Of a DNA stretch of 64,000 nucleotides, positions 51,838 through 61,827 are shown piece after piece. The notes beneath the pieces were generated by a model that was given only the letters and a program-made list of their open reading frames with translations, did not search any database and had not been told where the DNA came from. The stretch is from Rhexocercosporidium sp. MPI-PUGE-AT-0058 (Eukaryota; Ascomycota; Leotiomycetes; Helotiales): the NCBI GenBank assembly GCA_020746875.1, contig JAGTJL010000018.1, positions 496,001 through 560,000 on the forward strand. Direction: 5' to 3'. The position numbers were made by a program, and so were the translations under genes. Numbering within the stretch: the first letter of the stretch is position 1; every line of letters starts with the position of its first letter.

Positions 51838-52964
51838 ATGAGACGCGGCATGATACACGATGCTAAGGACCACAGGAACGGCATTGCACTCAAATCTACT
51901 GAAGTGTGGCTGGATGAGAAGCAGTGGTACAAAGGAGAGCCGATTGACATGAGGATGCTAAGCAAAGAAGGCAAGCATGAGAACGCATTCGAGGCAGAAG
52001 CGGGAGAGGTAGCCGCACTAGCCGGCATGCAGATTCACGCCGCAGATTTTATATCGATTCCAAAAGGCTAAAATGCCTCATTTCTAGATTTTGGACATCT
52101 GCGGAGTTGAGTCGACGCCTCAACCGCGTTTAGCGCTTAGTCGAGTTGGCTCTTCTCTACACTTTCACCATGGCCACTGTCGACCTGAAGGACCTACACG
52201 AAGCTAAAATAGTGCACCGAGGTAAGCCAAACCATTCTGTCGCCTCCCTCGGACGAAAATTGGTGCTAACGCATTTGAAAGATCTAAACCCAGGAGCTGT
52301 AATGTGGGAGATCAAGAGCCTTGACCAGTACGACACAACTGCCATATACAAGCACCTCGGTCAACCAAGACAGTTTGATATAGGGCGGCTGTGGAAGCGA
52401 GGAGACCTTGTGAAGCCAATGACGGTCCCTGAGACGTTGCGTGAGGACAATATCTATCTCGGCGACTTTGGGCTGGCCATTGAAGGCGGTACGGCAGTAA
52501 CCACCAAGGTGCAAACGCCGACCAGGTTCTGTGCTCCGGAGAACTTTCATAAAGCGGACCCAAGTTTCGCCAGCGACATGTGGAGCTACATGTGCATTTT
52601 TGCATGGCTTTAACTTGGCTTCCATCCTGTTTGCGGTCGCACAGGTGTTCAGGTTATGTCTGATTTGGTCGATACATTTGGCCCATTACCTGAACAATGG
52701 CACTGCTATTTCAAGTATTATGACGAGAAAGGTGACGATGGGTGATATGACTAGAGGCGGGTGCCTATTGAACACGAGACCCTGATGTCCAAGGTAGCGC
52801 GGAGGCAGCCTGCAGCCAGCCAAGAGGAGCAGGAATTGGTTGTGAGGGTTTTCGAGAAGGTGTTTTGCTACGAGCCTACATCCCGCTGGACCGCTGCGCA
52901 GCTGCTAGAGGACCCCGACTTCATGGATCTTGTGGGACGTTATAGTTCTGGATATGGAGGATGA
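51838..52964 (+). pseudogene. Serine/threonine kinase-like pseudogene
   Basis: An N-terminal part is open at 51838-52071 (EVWLDEKQWYKGEPIDM). A better kinase frame begins near 52090 (SAELSRRLNRV, a TAG, then RLVELALLYTFTMATV). Removing a 60-bp intron (52222-52281, GTAAGC, branch GCTAAC, GAAAG) gives LHEAKIVHRDLNPGAVMWEI, a full HRD catalytic loop. IYLGDFGLAIEGG (DFG) and RFCAPENFHKADPSFASDMW (APE and helix F) follow. The frame then meets three stops (52611-52613 and near 52741 and 52750) before resuming to YSSGYGG at 52964. The active-site residues are present but the C-lobe is interrupted, so it is probably dead. The intron shows it is an old gene copy, not a processed one. Confidence 0.6.
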
Positions 52965-55075
52965 TTCATGAGGTGGTGATTCTGATGGGAGAGATGCATT
53001 CTGGTATGCGTCAGGAGGCCAGCGTAGCAGCGTTGAGCGAGCTCACAGACTGAGGAGATAGATGCGCTCTCCTCCCTCCCTCCTAATTCGATATCTCAGC
53101 TTCCTTTCTCTTGCCTCTCTTAAGTCTTGTGTCATACTTGCCCGCAAACAGAAACAGGTGCTAGTACGGGTAGCTTGGTAGGTGTGTTTCATATCGTATC
53201 GTATCGTATCACCTCAGTAGAGAGATATCCTAGAGATTCTTCCTTAGCCACTCACGTCCACGTCCATGCCCTCTGCTTGGTGCTGCGTGCTGCTCTAAAA
53301 CCTACACTTCCTTATGCCCATAACCCTCCATCACTTCTCGGGTGCTCGGGTGCCAGCCAATGTGACACGATGGATGGATGGATGGATGGACGGATGGATG
53401 GGAAGACATGAATAACATGATCCGATTCGATCTATCACCCACCCAGACCAGACGCGGACGCGGACGCTGGATCTAGTTCTAAAACTTGGCTGGACTTGGG
53501 CTGCGGGTGTGGCCAACCCTGTTCGGTTCGTTGCCAACGTAATCCTATCATCATCTTACACGATATATTGGGCATTTGTTTGTCTCTCCCGTGCTTGTCA
53601 AGTTGTAGTGGGAGATTTAATAAGACATTCCGAGGATGGCGATATCTGTACGTGACAACAGAAAATTAATTCTTCAAAGACTTGAAGTCAAAATAAGGGG
53701 CGTCCAAGGACATAGTCTTCTCAGTATCTCCATCTTCAGTAGCACCACTAGAGCAAGGTATGCATTTCGGGTTCAAGGCGGCCATCAAAGCAACAAGTAT
53801 TAGCTGAATTGGATGATTCAGCTGCAGAGTTCAAAACCCTGCTCCCGCAAGCAGACTCCCGAGACTAGACTGTCGGAGATAGCGGGATTCGGAGTTGACA
53901 GACTTGTACTTCGTAGACCAATACTCGTGAAAATCTTACAGACTTTGACAGCTGTCGGGAAGAGGAGGAACAGAGACACGGGAGGAGCGGAGGAACAGCG
54001 GGAGGCAAGGGATGGGAAGGCTGTAGGCCACAAACTGTTCTTGGTGGAATGCTAATGCAAAAGAACCAGCAACCCCTTGCATCAATCTGCACTTCCACAC
54101 GGGCAAGGTATGAAGCAGATCTAAGTCCACGCATAATTTCATGAGCTCGCAGACTCCACTATGCGCCAATGTGACAGGATGATTAAACTTGACTTGGCTG
54201 CGGTGCGGGTGTGGCCCTGTTCGCTGCCACGGAACACCACGCTGAGTAGCAACTCACAGAGCTGCGATGCGCCGTGCTTCCAGGCGGATTTAATCGTGGA
54301 TGCCTCGGCGTGCGATTCTCATGGGCGGATAGGGCATCCTATCATCTTATTGGAAGAAAGTAGATCCCCGACACACAGGAGGGAGTGAGCCATACAAAAC
54401 AAGGACAGGTAGGAATCTCTCCTTCAGGAGACTGGAAGCATGCCGCGCTGCAGTCAACCGTATCACGTCTGAAACCCTTACTTCTACCGTATCTTGCAAG
54501 AGAGACATCATCAACAATGTGCGAGACTGCCAAAGTATTGGCCAGAGGCTGCGGTTAGGAGATGCAGAGACGCAATCCGGGATCAAATCACATGTTCGCA
54601 GCTTCTCGAGCGAGTACGGTATACGGTATACCGACGAAGACCTCGACGGGAAATGTAAATCTTGCGAGGGACAATCTCCCCAGATTCCACCTGGTGTGTC
54701 TCCTGGCGTTTCTGTGTGCTGGCAGCATTTCACAATTTTGTCAGATTGTCACTGAGGAGGATATGAGATTTCAAGACCAACGCTTGGGAATGCGTTTCAA
54801 ACAAAGCAAGGCATTTCAAGGTCGGAGTATGACGATTGGATTGCAGAAAACACCAAATTATTACAAGACCAATTACTGTTTATGTGAATCTTGAAAACCT
54901 GGTGGCACCTGTGTGTGGACAGAATTAAAGTTACTCCCAGCGCGGTGTCAGCTGCCATCCACCCCGCAGTGTTACCGTTGAGGGGACCAATCTTCACGAT
55001 TCTCAGCTCACGAGGCTACTCCCAACAACAACAGCAACAACAACCGCTGCCCTCCCTCCTCTATTGTTTGTTGGT
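52965..55075. other. Intergenic with microsatellites and two copies of a dispersed module
   Basis: No convincing gene. It holds a TATCG run (about 53192-53210), a GGAT tetranucleotide run (53370-53400), and copies A (53356-53530) and B (54163-54231) of a module starting GCCAATGTGACA and ending near GGGCTGCGGGTGTGGC...CCTGTTCG. A 128-codon minus frame at 54347-54733 looks like chance. Confidence 0.45.
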
Positions 55076-55387
55076 ATGGCAAATAATCCAATTCTGCATC
55101 ATGAAAGACGCGTCGCTATTCGGTTCACTCCTACCAACGTTCCCGGCGAGCCAAGGGACCGACTGAAGCGTATTGCTCACGACTTTGCAGAGTCAAAGCT
55201 GTCGAGATCGTTGGACGCCGACTCGGACTTTTTCCACTGGCCCTGCGACTACGATCTTCCTACCAGCAAACGTCTTTGGATGCTATGCGACTTGAATATA
55301 CGTGGAGTGATTCCTCAAGTGGATATCATCCTAATACAGTGGTGGACCGTGACTTACGACGACCAACAATCGCCGTACGCTATTTGA
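55076..55387 (+). CDS. Hypothetical small protein (103 aa), doubtful
   Basis: An ATG at 55076 opens 103 codons (MANNPILHHERRVAIRFTPT) with a mixed, soluble composition, including DADSDFFHWPCDYDLPTSKR, and ends in YDDQQSPYAI. There are no low-complexity runs, signal peptide or membrane segment. A (CAA/CAG)n patch lies just upstream (55024-55044). It has no recognised relatives and no neighbouring operon-like context, so it may be a real small gene, an exon or chance. Confidence 0.35.
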   Translation: MANNPILHHERRVAIRFTPTNVPGEPRDRLKRIAHDFAESKLSRSLDADSDFFHWPCDYDLPTSKRLWMLCDLNIRGVIPQVDIILIQWWTVTYDDQQSPYAI

Positions 55388-56301
55388 CCCCCCATTGCTA
55401 CTCCACTCTCTAACGTGATCAATAGGAGGTTTACCCAACGTCAGATGAATGGGAAATGCTTTACCAACCGTCTTCCATGGGGAGGGAGCGGTGATGAATG
55501 GGAATATCGTTTGCAACAGAGAGGCAGGGACAGGTCAAGTGAGGCATTGCTAGATTGTGTGGTAGAAATCGGCTCGGACATATCTGGAAGTTAGAATTTA
55601 TGCTACCGAGTATTCGATATGAAGAACTACAGATTGAGTTTACACAGGAACCTAGTCTCACGACCTTCATCAATACGTATTGTGATGCTACGCTGTGAAC
55701 GCTTCGACGCTGGTTGAAACCCGCGAGTGAGGAATATCGTGAGCGTGCCTGGATACATCTTCACTCTCTGCATAGGGCTCCCAACATCGGAAGATCTAAC
55801 TCTCACACCGAACCCACAAAGCACACGAGACTTCGATTGACCGCAACTCGATAGATACCCCAGCTTCCTCTTACCCCTCTTTGAGTCTCGAGTCTCCACT
55901 GTGGGGGGCATCTGTCCGCACGGGCGCCAATGTGACGCCAATGTGACATGACAGGATGACATGATCCGATCCACTCAGCCGCGGGATCTAAATCTGAACT
56001 GGGCTGCAGGTGTAACCCTGTCTCCACCTACATTAGCTCGTAGCTTTATTTCCACGACCGAGAACAAAGAAACCTGTCACATCGGACTGCACATGGCTGA
56101 TGGTGGCTCAGATTCCTTCCAATCGCTGCCGTTTTTGTCTCTCCTTGCTTTATGTACATGTCGAACCACTCAGCAGCTTCTGCCATACGAGCCAGCAGCC
56201 CGCCATTCTGCCCTGCCAGCCCATCTCCCCCAGCCCTGCCGTGCTCTCGATGTTTGTAACCTTGTAGCCACCCAACGCGGAAACCAATGTGTATTCGCCA
56301 T
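55388..56301. other. Intergenic with a third copy of the dispersed module
   Basis: Copy C (55926-56022) has a doubled GCCAATGTGAC, then GACAGGATGACATGATCCGA and CTGGGCTGCAGGTGTAACCC. No gene is supported. The region is downstream of the convergent-ended minus gene at 56302. Confidence 0.45.
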
Positions 56302-57988
56302 TTAATGAAAGCTCTCTGGATTGTCAGGGACTAGGGAGAGTTAGTAGACGTTCCGGAAGCGAGGAGGGGGCGTTCACATACCGATGGGAGCGAGAAATCC
56401 ATCCTGCACGCCACCATTCTCAACAAAGGTATCAAATGCTTGGGGGTTGTCGATGTTGGTTGTGTCCCATGGGTTGGAGTGGTAGCTGCGAATCAACCTA
56501 TCGAAATCGATGCTGCCCTCGGAGGGGTGGTAGAGATCCGACATGCTTCCAGTCCACTCGTAGCTCTCGGTGGCTTGGGCGGGGATGGTGAAGGGTACCT
56601 CAAGTCTGGACTCTCTTGAAACGGCCTCTAGAGTGCTCCTCGAAGCGGCTTGGGTGTCAGGGGTGTTGATGATCGGGGCCGATGCAAGGAGACCATGCGA
56701 TGACCACGCGTGGTTTGAGCTCGCTCCGGCAATCCGTCTGGCAACACTGCGTCTGATGTATCCTGCAGCGCCACAGAAAAGCACAAGATCCTTCTCCGTC
56801 AAGCTCGAGTGGAGGATGTGTTGGTCGAGGGTGTGGAGATTGGGGGCTGTCGCCTGGTGGAGCAGCAGAATTCCTTCGGGGGTCTGGTTGTGTATGCAGC
56901 AATACCAATATTGTCTTTGTGGCTCTGTGACGTTCCTGGTGCGATGCACATTCTTCGGTACTGGTCTCATGGTCCAACACAGGATAGTACGTTCTTTGTA
57001 GCTGGAATCTGCTTAGGTGTGTCTCAAACTGCCCGGCCATAAAAAGCAGTGGTTTTCCCTCAAAGAAGATTTCTTGCAGACACCTGAAAATCACACTGTA
57101 CCATTGGTGAGTGCCCTATCTTTCAATTTGCTCGATCTCAACCTGTGCGCCCAAACACTTTCTGTTTTTTTCGAATTCTCTTCTGTTGGCGGTTGACTGT
57201 TGGTTACTTCTTTCTTGTGGGCAATCGATCTGCCCTTTCTGTCGGATCCGTGTATGACCTTGAAGACGAAATCATGCACAGCATCAACTTTTATCCCCTG
57301 CTTGCGATACCCATAGACTGAACAAGGTCAGTTCCTTTTTCTTCACGTAACGGTAAATGGCTCACCAATGTTCTCGAGCTCCTTCATCTTGGACTCTGTA
57401 TCCATGTTGTTAGTTAGCACTACCCCGTTTGCTGTCATCAATGGTACTGTTCTGGGGACGAATGCAGCTACCAGTGAGAGCTCGGCCGGGTTGGGGTCCT
57501 TGGACTTGCTACAGATTCTCATGGCCTCCATCAAACATGAAATATCAAGTCCAGTGCCTTGCGCTAAATGGTTGCTGCTGGCAAATTTCGCTGTCATTCT
57601 AAGTAGCCTGTAAGTTTGATTGCCTTCGATCGGGGAAGGGAGCTCACTCTTGCAGTTCACATCGAATTGCGTAGCGTTGCGCTGCTGGCAACCACCTCAG
57701 TGGACCTTCATTTCCAACAGCTGATGACACTAGAAGGGCTTCAACCTCGATCCAATAGTTGCCGAGATACTCTTCAAAGCGAATCGCATCATCGAGGAGC
57801 TTGAGACGCTTTTCATTGATTCCTTCGTCTGTTGAGAACTGGACCTGATATTGCACTGGTCCCGTACCAACATCTCCTTGTAGGACTGGAGGCACATTCT
57901 CTCTTTTGAATTCTTGAGCGAAACTTTGCAATTCTTGCAACCAAGTTTTGCTAACCTGCATAGCTGCTGGATCAACTAGAGGACGCAT
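56302..57988 (-). CDS. MAT1-2 locus accessory protein of unknown function (484 aa)
   Basis: I read complement(join(56302..56330,56382..57008,57102..57317,57366..57607,57648..57988)): five exons, 484 residues, all phases consistent. The last intron is textbook (GTATGT, branch TACTAAC, CCCTAG) and adds PDNPESFH. The acceptor at 57009 is the least certain: an alternative 15 bp downstream also keeps frame. The N-terminus (VSKTWLQELQSFAQEFKR) and the KDPNPAELSLVAAFVPRTVP and VYGYRKQGIKVDAVHDF segments match no domain I know. No HMG box, alpha box, signal peptide or membrane segment is seen. It is divergently transcribed from MAT1-2-1 across 463 bp, the arrangement of accessory idiomorph genes (several leotiomycetes carry a second MAT1-2 gene beside MAT1-2-1). 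The exact MAT number cannot be assigned from this sequence. Confidence 0.65.
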
Positions 57989-58451
57989 TTGTATATCTAG
58001 TCCTGGCTTCGGTCCTTGATTTTCGTTAGGCTACATCAGAGGTGCCTCGCTGACGAAAGCGATCACAGAAAAAAAATGCATGCTTGCTCGCATATCACGG
58101 TTTAGTTTGGGTCGGGTACATTGATTGATCTTTTCAAATAATAGATCAAAGCAATGCAGCATCTCGAGTTCACTCCTAGCGTGGCCTTCCGAACAAGGAA
58201 CAAAGGTGAATTCGCCGTTCCGTCGTCGCTGTCCTCGCTTGCACGTTGCTAGCGTATTTCCACACAAAGCACCAGAATATAAAATCTCCCTTCCCACCTC
58301 CGACCCAACCCACAACCAACATCAAACATTTCACGGTTCTCAAACCGAACCACCAACGCTCATCTACTCTCTTCGTTGCTCATACAAATCACCATCTGCT
58401 CTGAATCATCACACCCAATCCAATCCAAGCCAATTGCAAAGACCTGGCAAA
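57989..58451. promoter_or_regulatory. Divergent promoter region of the MAT1-2 genes
   Basis: This 463-bp interval separates the two start codons. Pyrimidine-rich stretches (58265-58450, many CCCAACC and TCTCTTC runs) precede MAT1-2-1, as in fungal promoters. A 109-codon open extension upstream of the MAT1-2-1 ATG lacks family similarity and is taken as 5' leader. Confidence 0.5.
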
Positions 58452-59875
58452 ATGGCAGCTGAATTCAGTATGTCGGGCTCCCCTCAACCCATTTCTGATC
58501 AGTTGAGCGGCCGTCTCCTTAAAGGTCATCCCCACTGTCGCGCTCCTCTCTCTGCTGGAGAGTTCAGCCACTGGTTCGAGAGTGAGGTAGCCCTACAAGT
58601 CTCTGACGTCAACTTCATGGTCACTATTCCTATGTCGAAGCTCCAAGGATGGACTGCAAAGGAGCGAGAGTACATGCTGTACCTTTACGGGTAAGTTCCT
58701 TTCCAGCCACTCTGCGCATGGCTCTAACCTTTGCAGCAAACTCACCGGTGAGAATGATATCATCATTGTCCGCTGCAACAAGCTCCCCCGCGTCTTCATT
58801 GCGCCTCGCCACTTCTTCAACAGCACCACAAACTACGTCGAAGTTGCTGGAGACCTTCCCATCATCGTTGACGAGGATTCAACCATCTCTGATACTGAGA
58901 ACAACGTTGGCGCCCCAGTCGATCAAATCTCTGCTGCGGTTGTCGCTGAGGCCCACCACCTTGGCTCCGAGGCTGCTGCAGGATCATCCATTGTTGATAC
59001 TTCCGATGACGATGATGATACTCCCGTCCCCGCTGCTACCTCCCGTCGTGTTGGCCGAAACGGTGTTCCACGTCCACCAAACTGCTTCATCCTCTTCCGT
59101 ACTCACCTTCACCCCTTGGTTGTTCGCGACAATCCCGGTATTCACAACAATGAGATCTGTAAGTCTGCCACCCCAATACCTCACACAGTGATACTGATGT
59201 TTAATAGCTGCTATCATCTCTAAGATGTGGCACGCTGCCCCAGCCCTCATTATCGAGCAATACCGTGATCTTGCTGATCAAGCCAAGGCTGCGCACAAGC
59301 TCCTGCACCCAACTTACAACTACCGCCCCCGCAAGTCTTCTGAGAAGAAGCGCCGTATGACCAAGAAGAAGGCAGCCGCTCTCGAGGCTTTCACTGCTCA
59401 GGCTGGCCAACAGCTCGTTCAATCTGGTGGTACCATTGATGCAGTTCTTCCTACCAGTCCTGCCACTCGCGGTGACATTGTCAACCACAACGTCTCAGCC
59501 GACAACACTAGCAATGAGCCACAAGGTTCGGGACTAGGCTTTGAGATGGTCGATGACACTGCTGCCGTTCAAGATGAGGACTTCAGAGCCGCTTCGGTTG
59601 CTTTCGTTCCTCACGGAGACTTCGAGGTTCACATCAGCGGAGATGCCCCTGCCTTGGCTTATGTCGACAAGTCTATCGCTGATGCTAATCATGACATTGA
59701 TTTCGCTGATTTCACCAGCCAGGAAGCCTTCGCAGAGGTCTTTGAGAAGCTCAACGGTGACTGTGGCACACCACGCCGTCTTGACATGTTCCCAACCTTC
59801 GCCAATCAGCTCTACGACTTCGACAGCCAGACTTATGATCATGATCTCCATGGTCTCTTCTATGGAGATAATTAG
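58452..59875 (+). CDS. MAT1-2-1: Mating-type HMG-box transcription factor MAT1-2-1
   Basis: I read join(58452..58690,58737..59158,59208..59875), 442 residues. Introns are 46 and 49 bp, GT-AG. The second splits a serine codon inside the HMG box, the intron position conserved in MAT1-2-1 genes. The HMG box is at residues about 190-268: RPPNCFILFRTHLHPLVVRD, NPGIHNNEIS, AIISKMWHAAPALIIEQYRD and HPTYNYRPRKSSEKKRR. It binds DNA as the MAT-2 identity factor controlling pheromone and sexual genes. Upstream is a long N-terminal region (residues 1-190) with an acidic SDDDDDTP patch, downstream an acidic tail, both common in leotiomycete-type proteins. Position beside APN2 supports the call. Only one idiomorph is present, so this haplotype is MAT1-2 (heterothallic if no MAT1-1 gene lies elsewhere). 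Confidence 0.95.
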
Positions 59876-61466
59876 ATGTTTGTGCAGTCTCTGATCATGG
59901 CACGGGCGGAAGAGTCAGGTCAACCCTCATCGTCTTCTACCCTCTTGTCAACATCGATCGGAATTCAACCTTCATCAGCATCTTCAACAAGCACACCTTC
60001 TTCCACTTGCGCTGCTTTCCTCGCATCAATACACCGCTTCTTGCTGTGTCCTGGAAGACTGTCTGCTTTCTGGAACGGTTCTCTCCTGCATGGCAGTTAC
60101 TTCCTCCTTGGCTTCTTGTGTATTTTCTTTGGCATACCTTCACTGGCATTCAAAGCCATGCACTTGTGGGCCGGGTTACTCCTGCATGCTCATGATTGCC
60201 TGTTCTATTCTCTATTCTTTTCACCAAAAAAATGCGCACGTTATCTGTTTCTCTTTGCATCACACCGTCACTTGGTTCCACGGAACATGGCACCGGTCTT
60301 TCCTTGGTTCGTCATTCGTTTCGATTGGCTTGGCTTGGAACTGTCTCTGGTGGTTATTCAAGGCTATGTCTGTATGCTTGGAGGAGTGTATCATAAAAGG
60401 TTATTTGTTTTCCCAGGGAATTCTTGCTTTGGGGGGTCTATTGGGGAGGGTGAGCTCCGTCTTTAGGGCTTTCAATCAGGAATTACTTGATTCTCTTAGT
60501 TAGCAACTAGAATAGAAAACAATGCCATCAAAAAAAAAAAACAATCTGTCTACGTGATACTTGCATTCTGGTGATATTCTCCCATTTTTGCTTCAGAAAG
60601 GGGTGTTTGTTGTGACCCGTTGCCATAGGCAACCTCGTCGCCCATCCCCATCCCCATCCCCACACCCCCCAAATTTTGCCCCCAAGCCCTAACCCTATCG
60701 TGCCCGACCTTTCTGCTGTTCCAAACGACTAAGCTGCAAAGCTTAGCGTGCAAATTTTAATCCGGGTGGCTGGGCAATCGGCTTGCTGTAAAAAATTTTA
60801 TTCAGGAGGCTGGCCGGCCGCTTCCGCGCAAGTGAAAAGGGGGAGGTTGGGGATGCATCTCTCCGGTTAGCGGAGGGCGACGAGGGCTTCATCAGCCTCC
60901 TGGATTAGGGTCTTGGGCTTTGGTCAACTGGTGACGTCAATGAGGTAATGCAGATGCGTGAATGTCCGGTGCTGGCATGGGGTCGCAGACTTGGGGTGGC
61001 ACTTGGGCTTCGCTCAATGTATGAACAGCGCCGCCATGGGAATAGAGACATACAGCGCATCAATACTAACATACATTTGCAAGTATCTGGAGTTTGGGAT
61101 TTCATTTGCTGCGACATGTCTATGTGCACAGGTCATGATTTGGATCGAAAAGGGAAGTGATGATACAATGTATTTATGATTCGTGATTATACTTCCCAGT
61201 CTGGATTGCCTCCCGTCAAGAGTTCCCTCCCTATATACGAAGTATTCCCTCTGCATGACATTGACCCACCCATTTGTACCCACAGGCACACTTAAGCAGG
61301 CTAAATGTCTGCTCTTCCTTTGCCTCCTTAGAGTCCTTCCCAATAATTCCTACCGTAGATGTGTCGAGCAGCTGATGGATTAAGATATGTTAGGGGGGTT
61401 GGATATACTTCTCCAGGGAGAAACTATTAGCATATGACTTCTGGAAGTGAGAAATGAAGGGGGTCA
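59876..61466. other. Intergenic between MAT1-2-1 and the APN2-side repeats
   Basis: The 3' untranslated region of MAT1-2-1 probably extends into 59900-60500 (T-rich, with a poly-A run at 60530-60541). Open frames here are hydrophobic or short and look like chance. CCCATCC repeats (60641-60661) are low complexity. No gene is supported. Confidence 0.45.
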
Positions 61467-61827
61467 TCTTACAAGCAGCTTTGTAGATCTGCAAAGATGC
61501 TTCAATCGAACGTCTTGAAGCCCAAAGCCAACTTTTGTATACCCATTCTGGTGGAAGACTTGGCTAGTATGTATCTCCCAAAAGCATGGGGCAAGGAGCA
61601 TCATCTAAACAGCAGCTCCAATTATCCCTAAAGATGCCTCAAATAGATGGCTTGAAGCCCAGAGCCGAAATTGTACGTCACTTCTGCAGAAAGAACTGGT
61701 TAGCACGTATCTCTTGATAGCATGTACGAAATAGAACATCTTACAAGCAGCTTTGCAGACCTCCAAAAGTACTCCAAGTCGATGGCTTGGAGTCCAAAGC
61801 CAACTTTGTACAACATCCTTCCTACAC
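61467..61827. repeat. Three imperfect 136-bp tandem repeats downstream of APN2
   Basis: Units start at about 61467, 61603 and 61739. Each contains ACAAGCAGCT or AACAGCAGCT, then GATGGCTTGaAGcCCAaAGCC, then GTATCTC...AGCATG; the third is cut by the APN2 stop codon. Spacing is 136 bp both times. Divergence between units suggests an old duplication. Confidence 0.75.
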
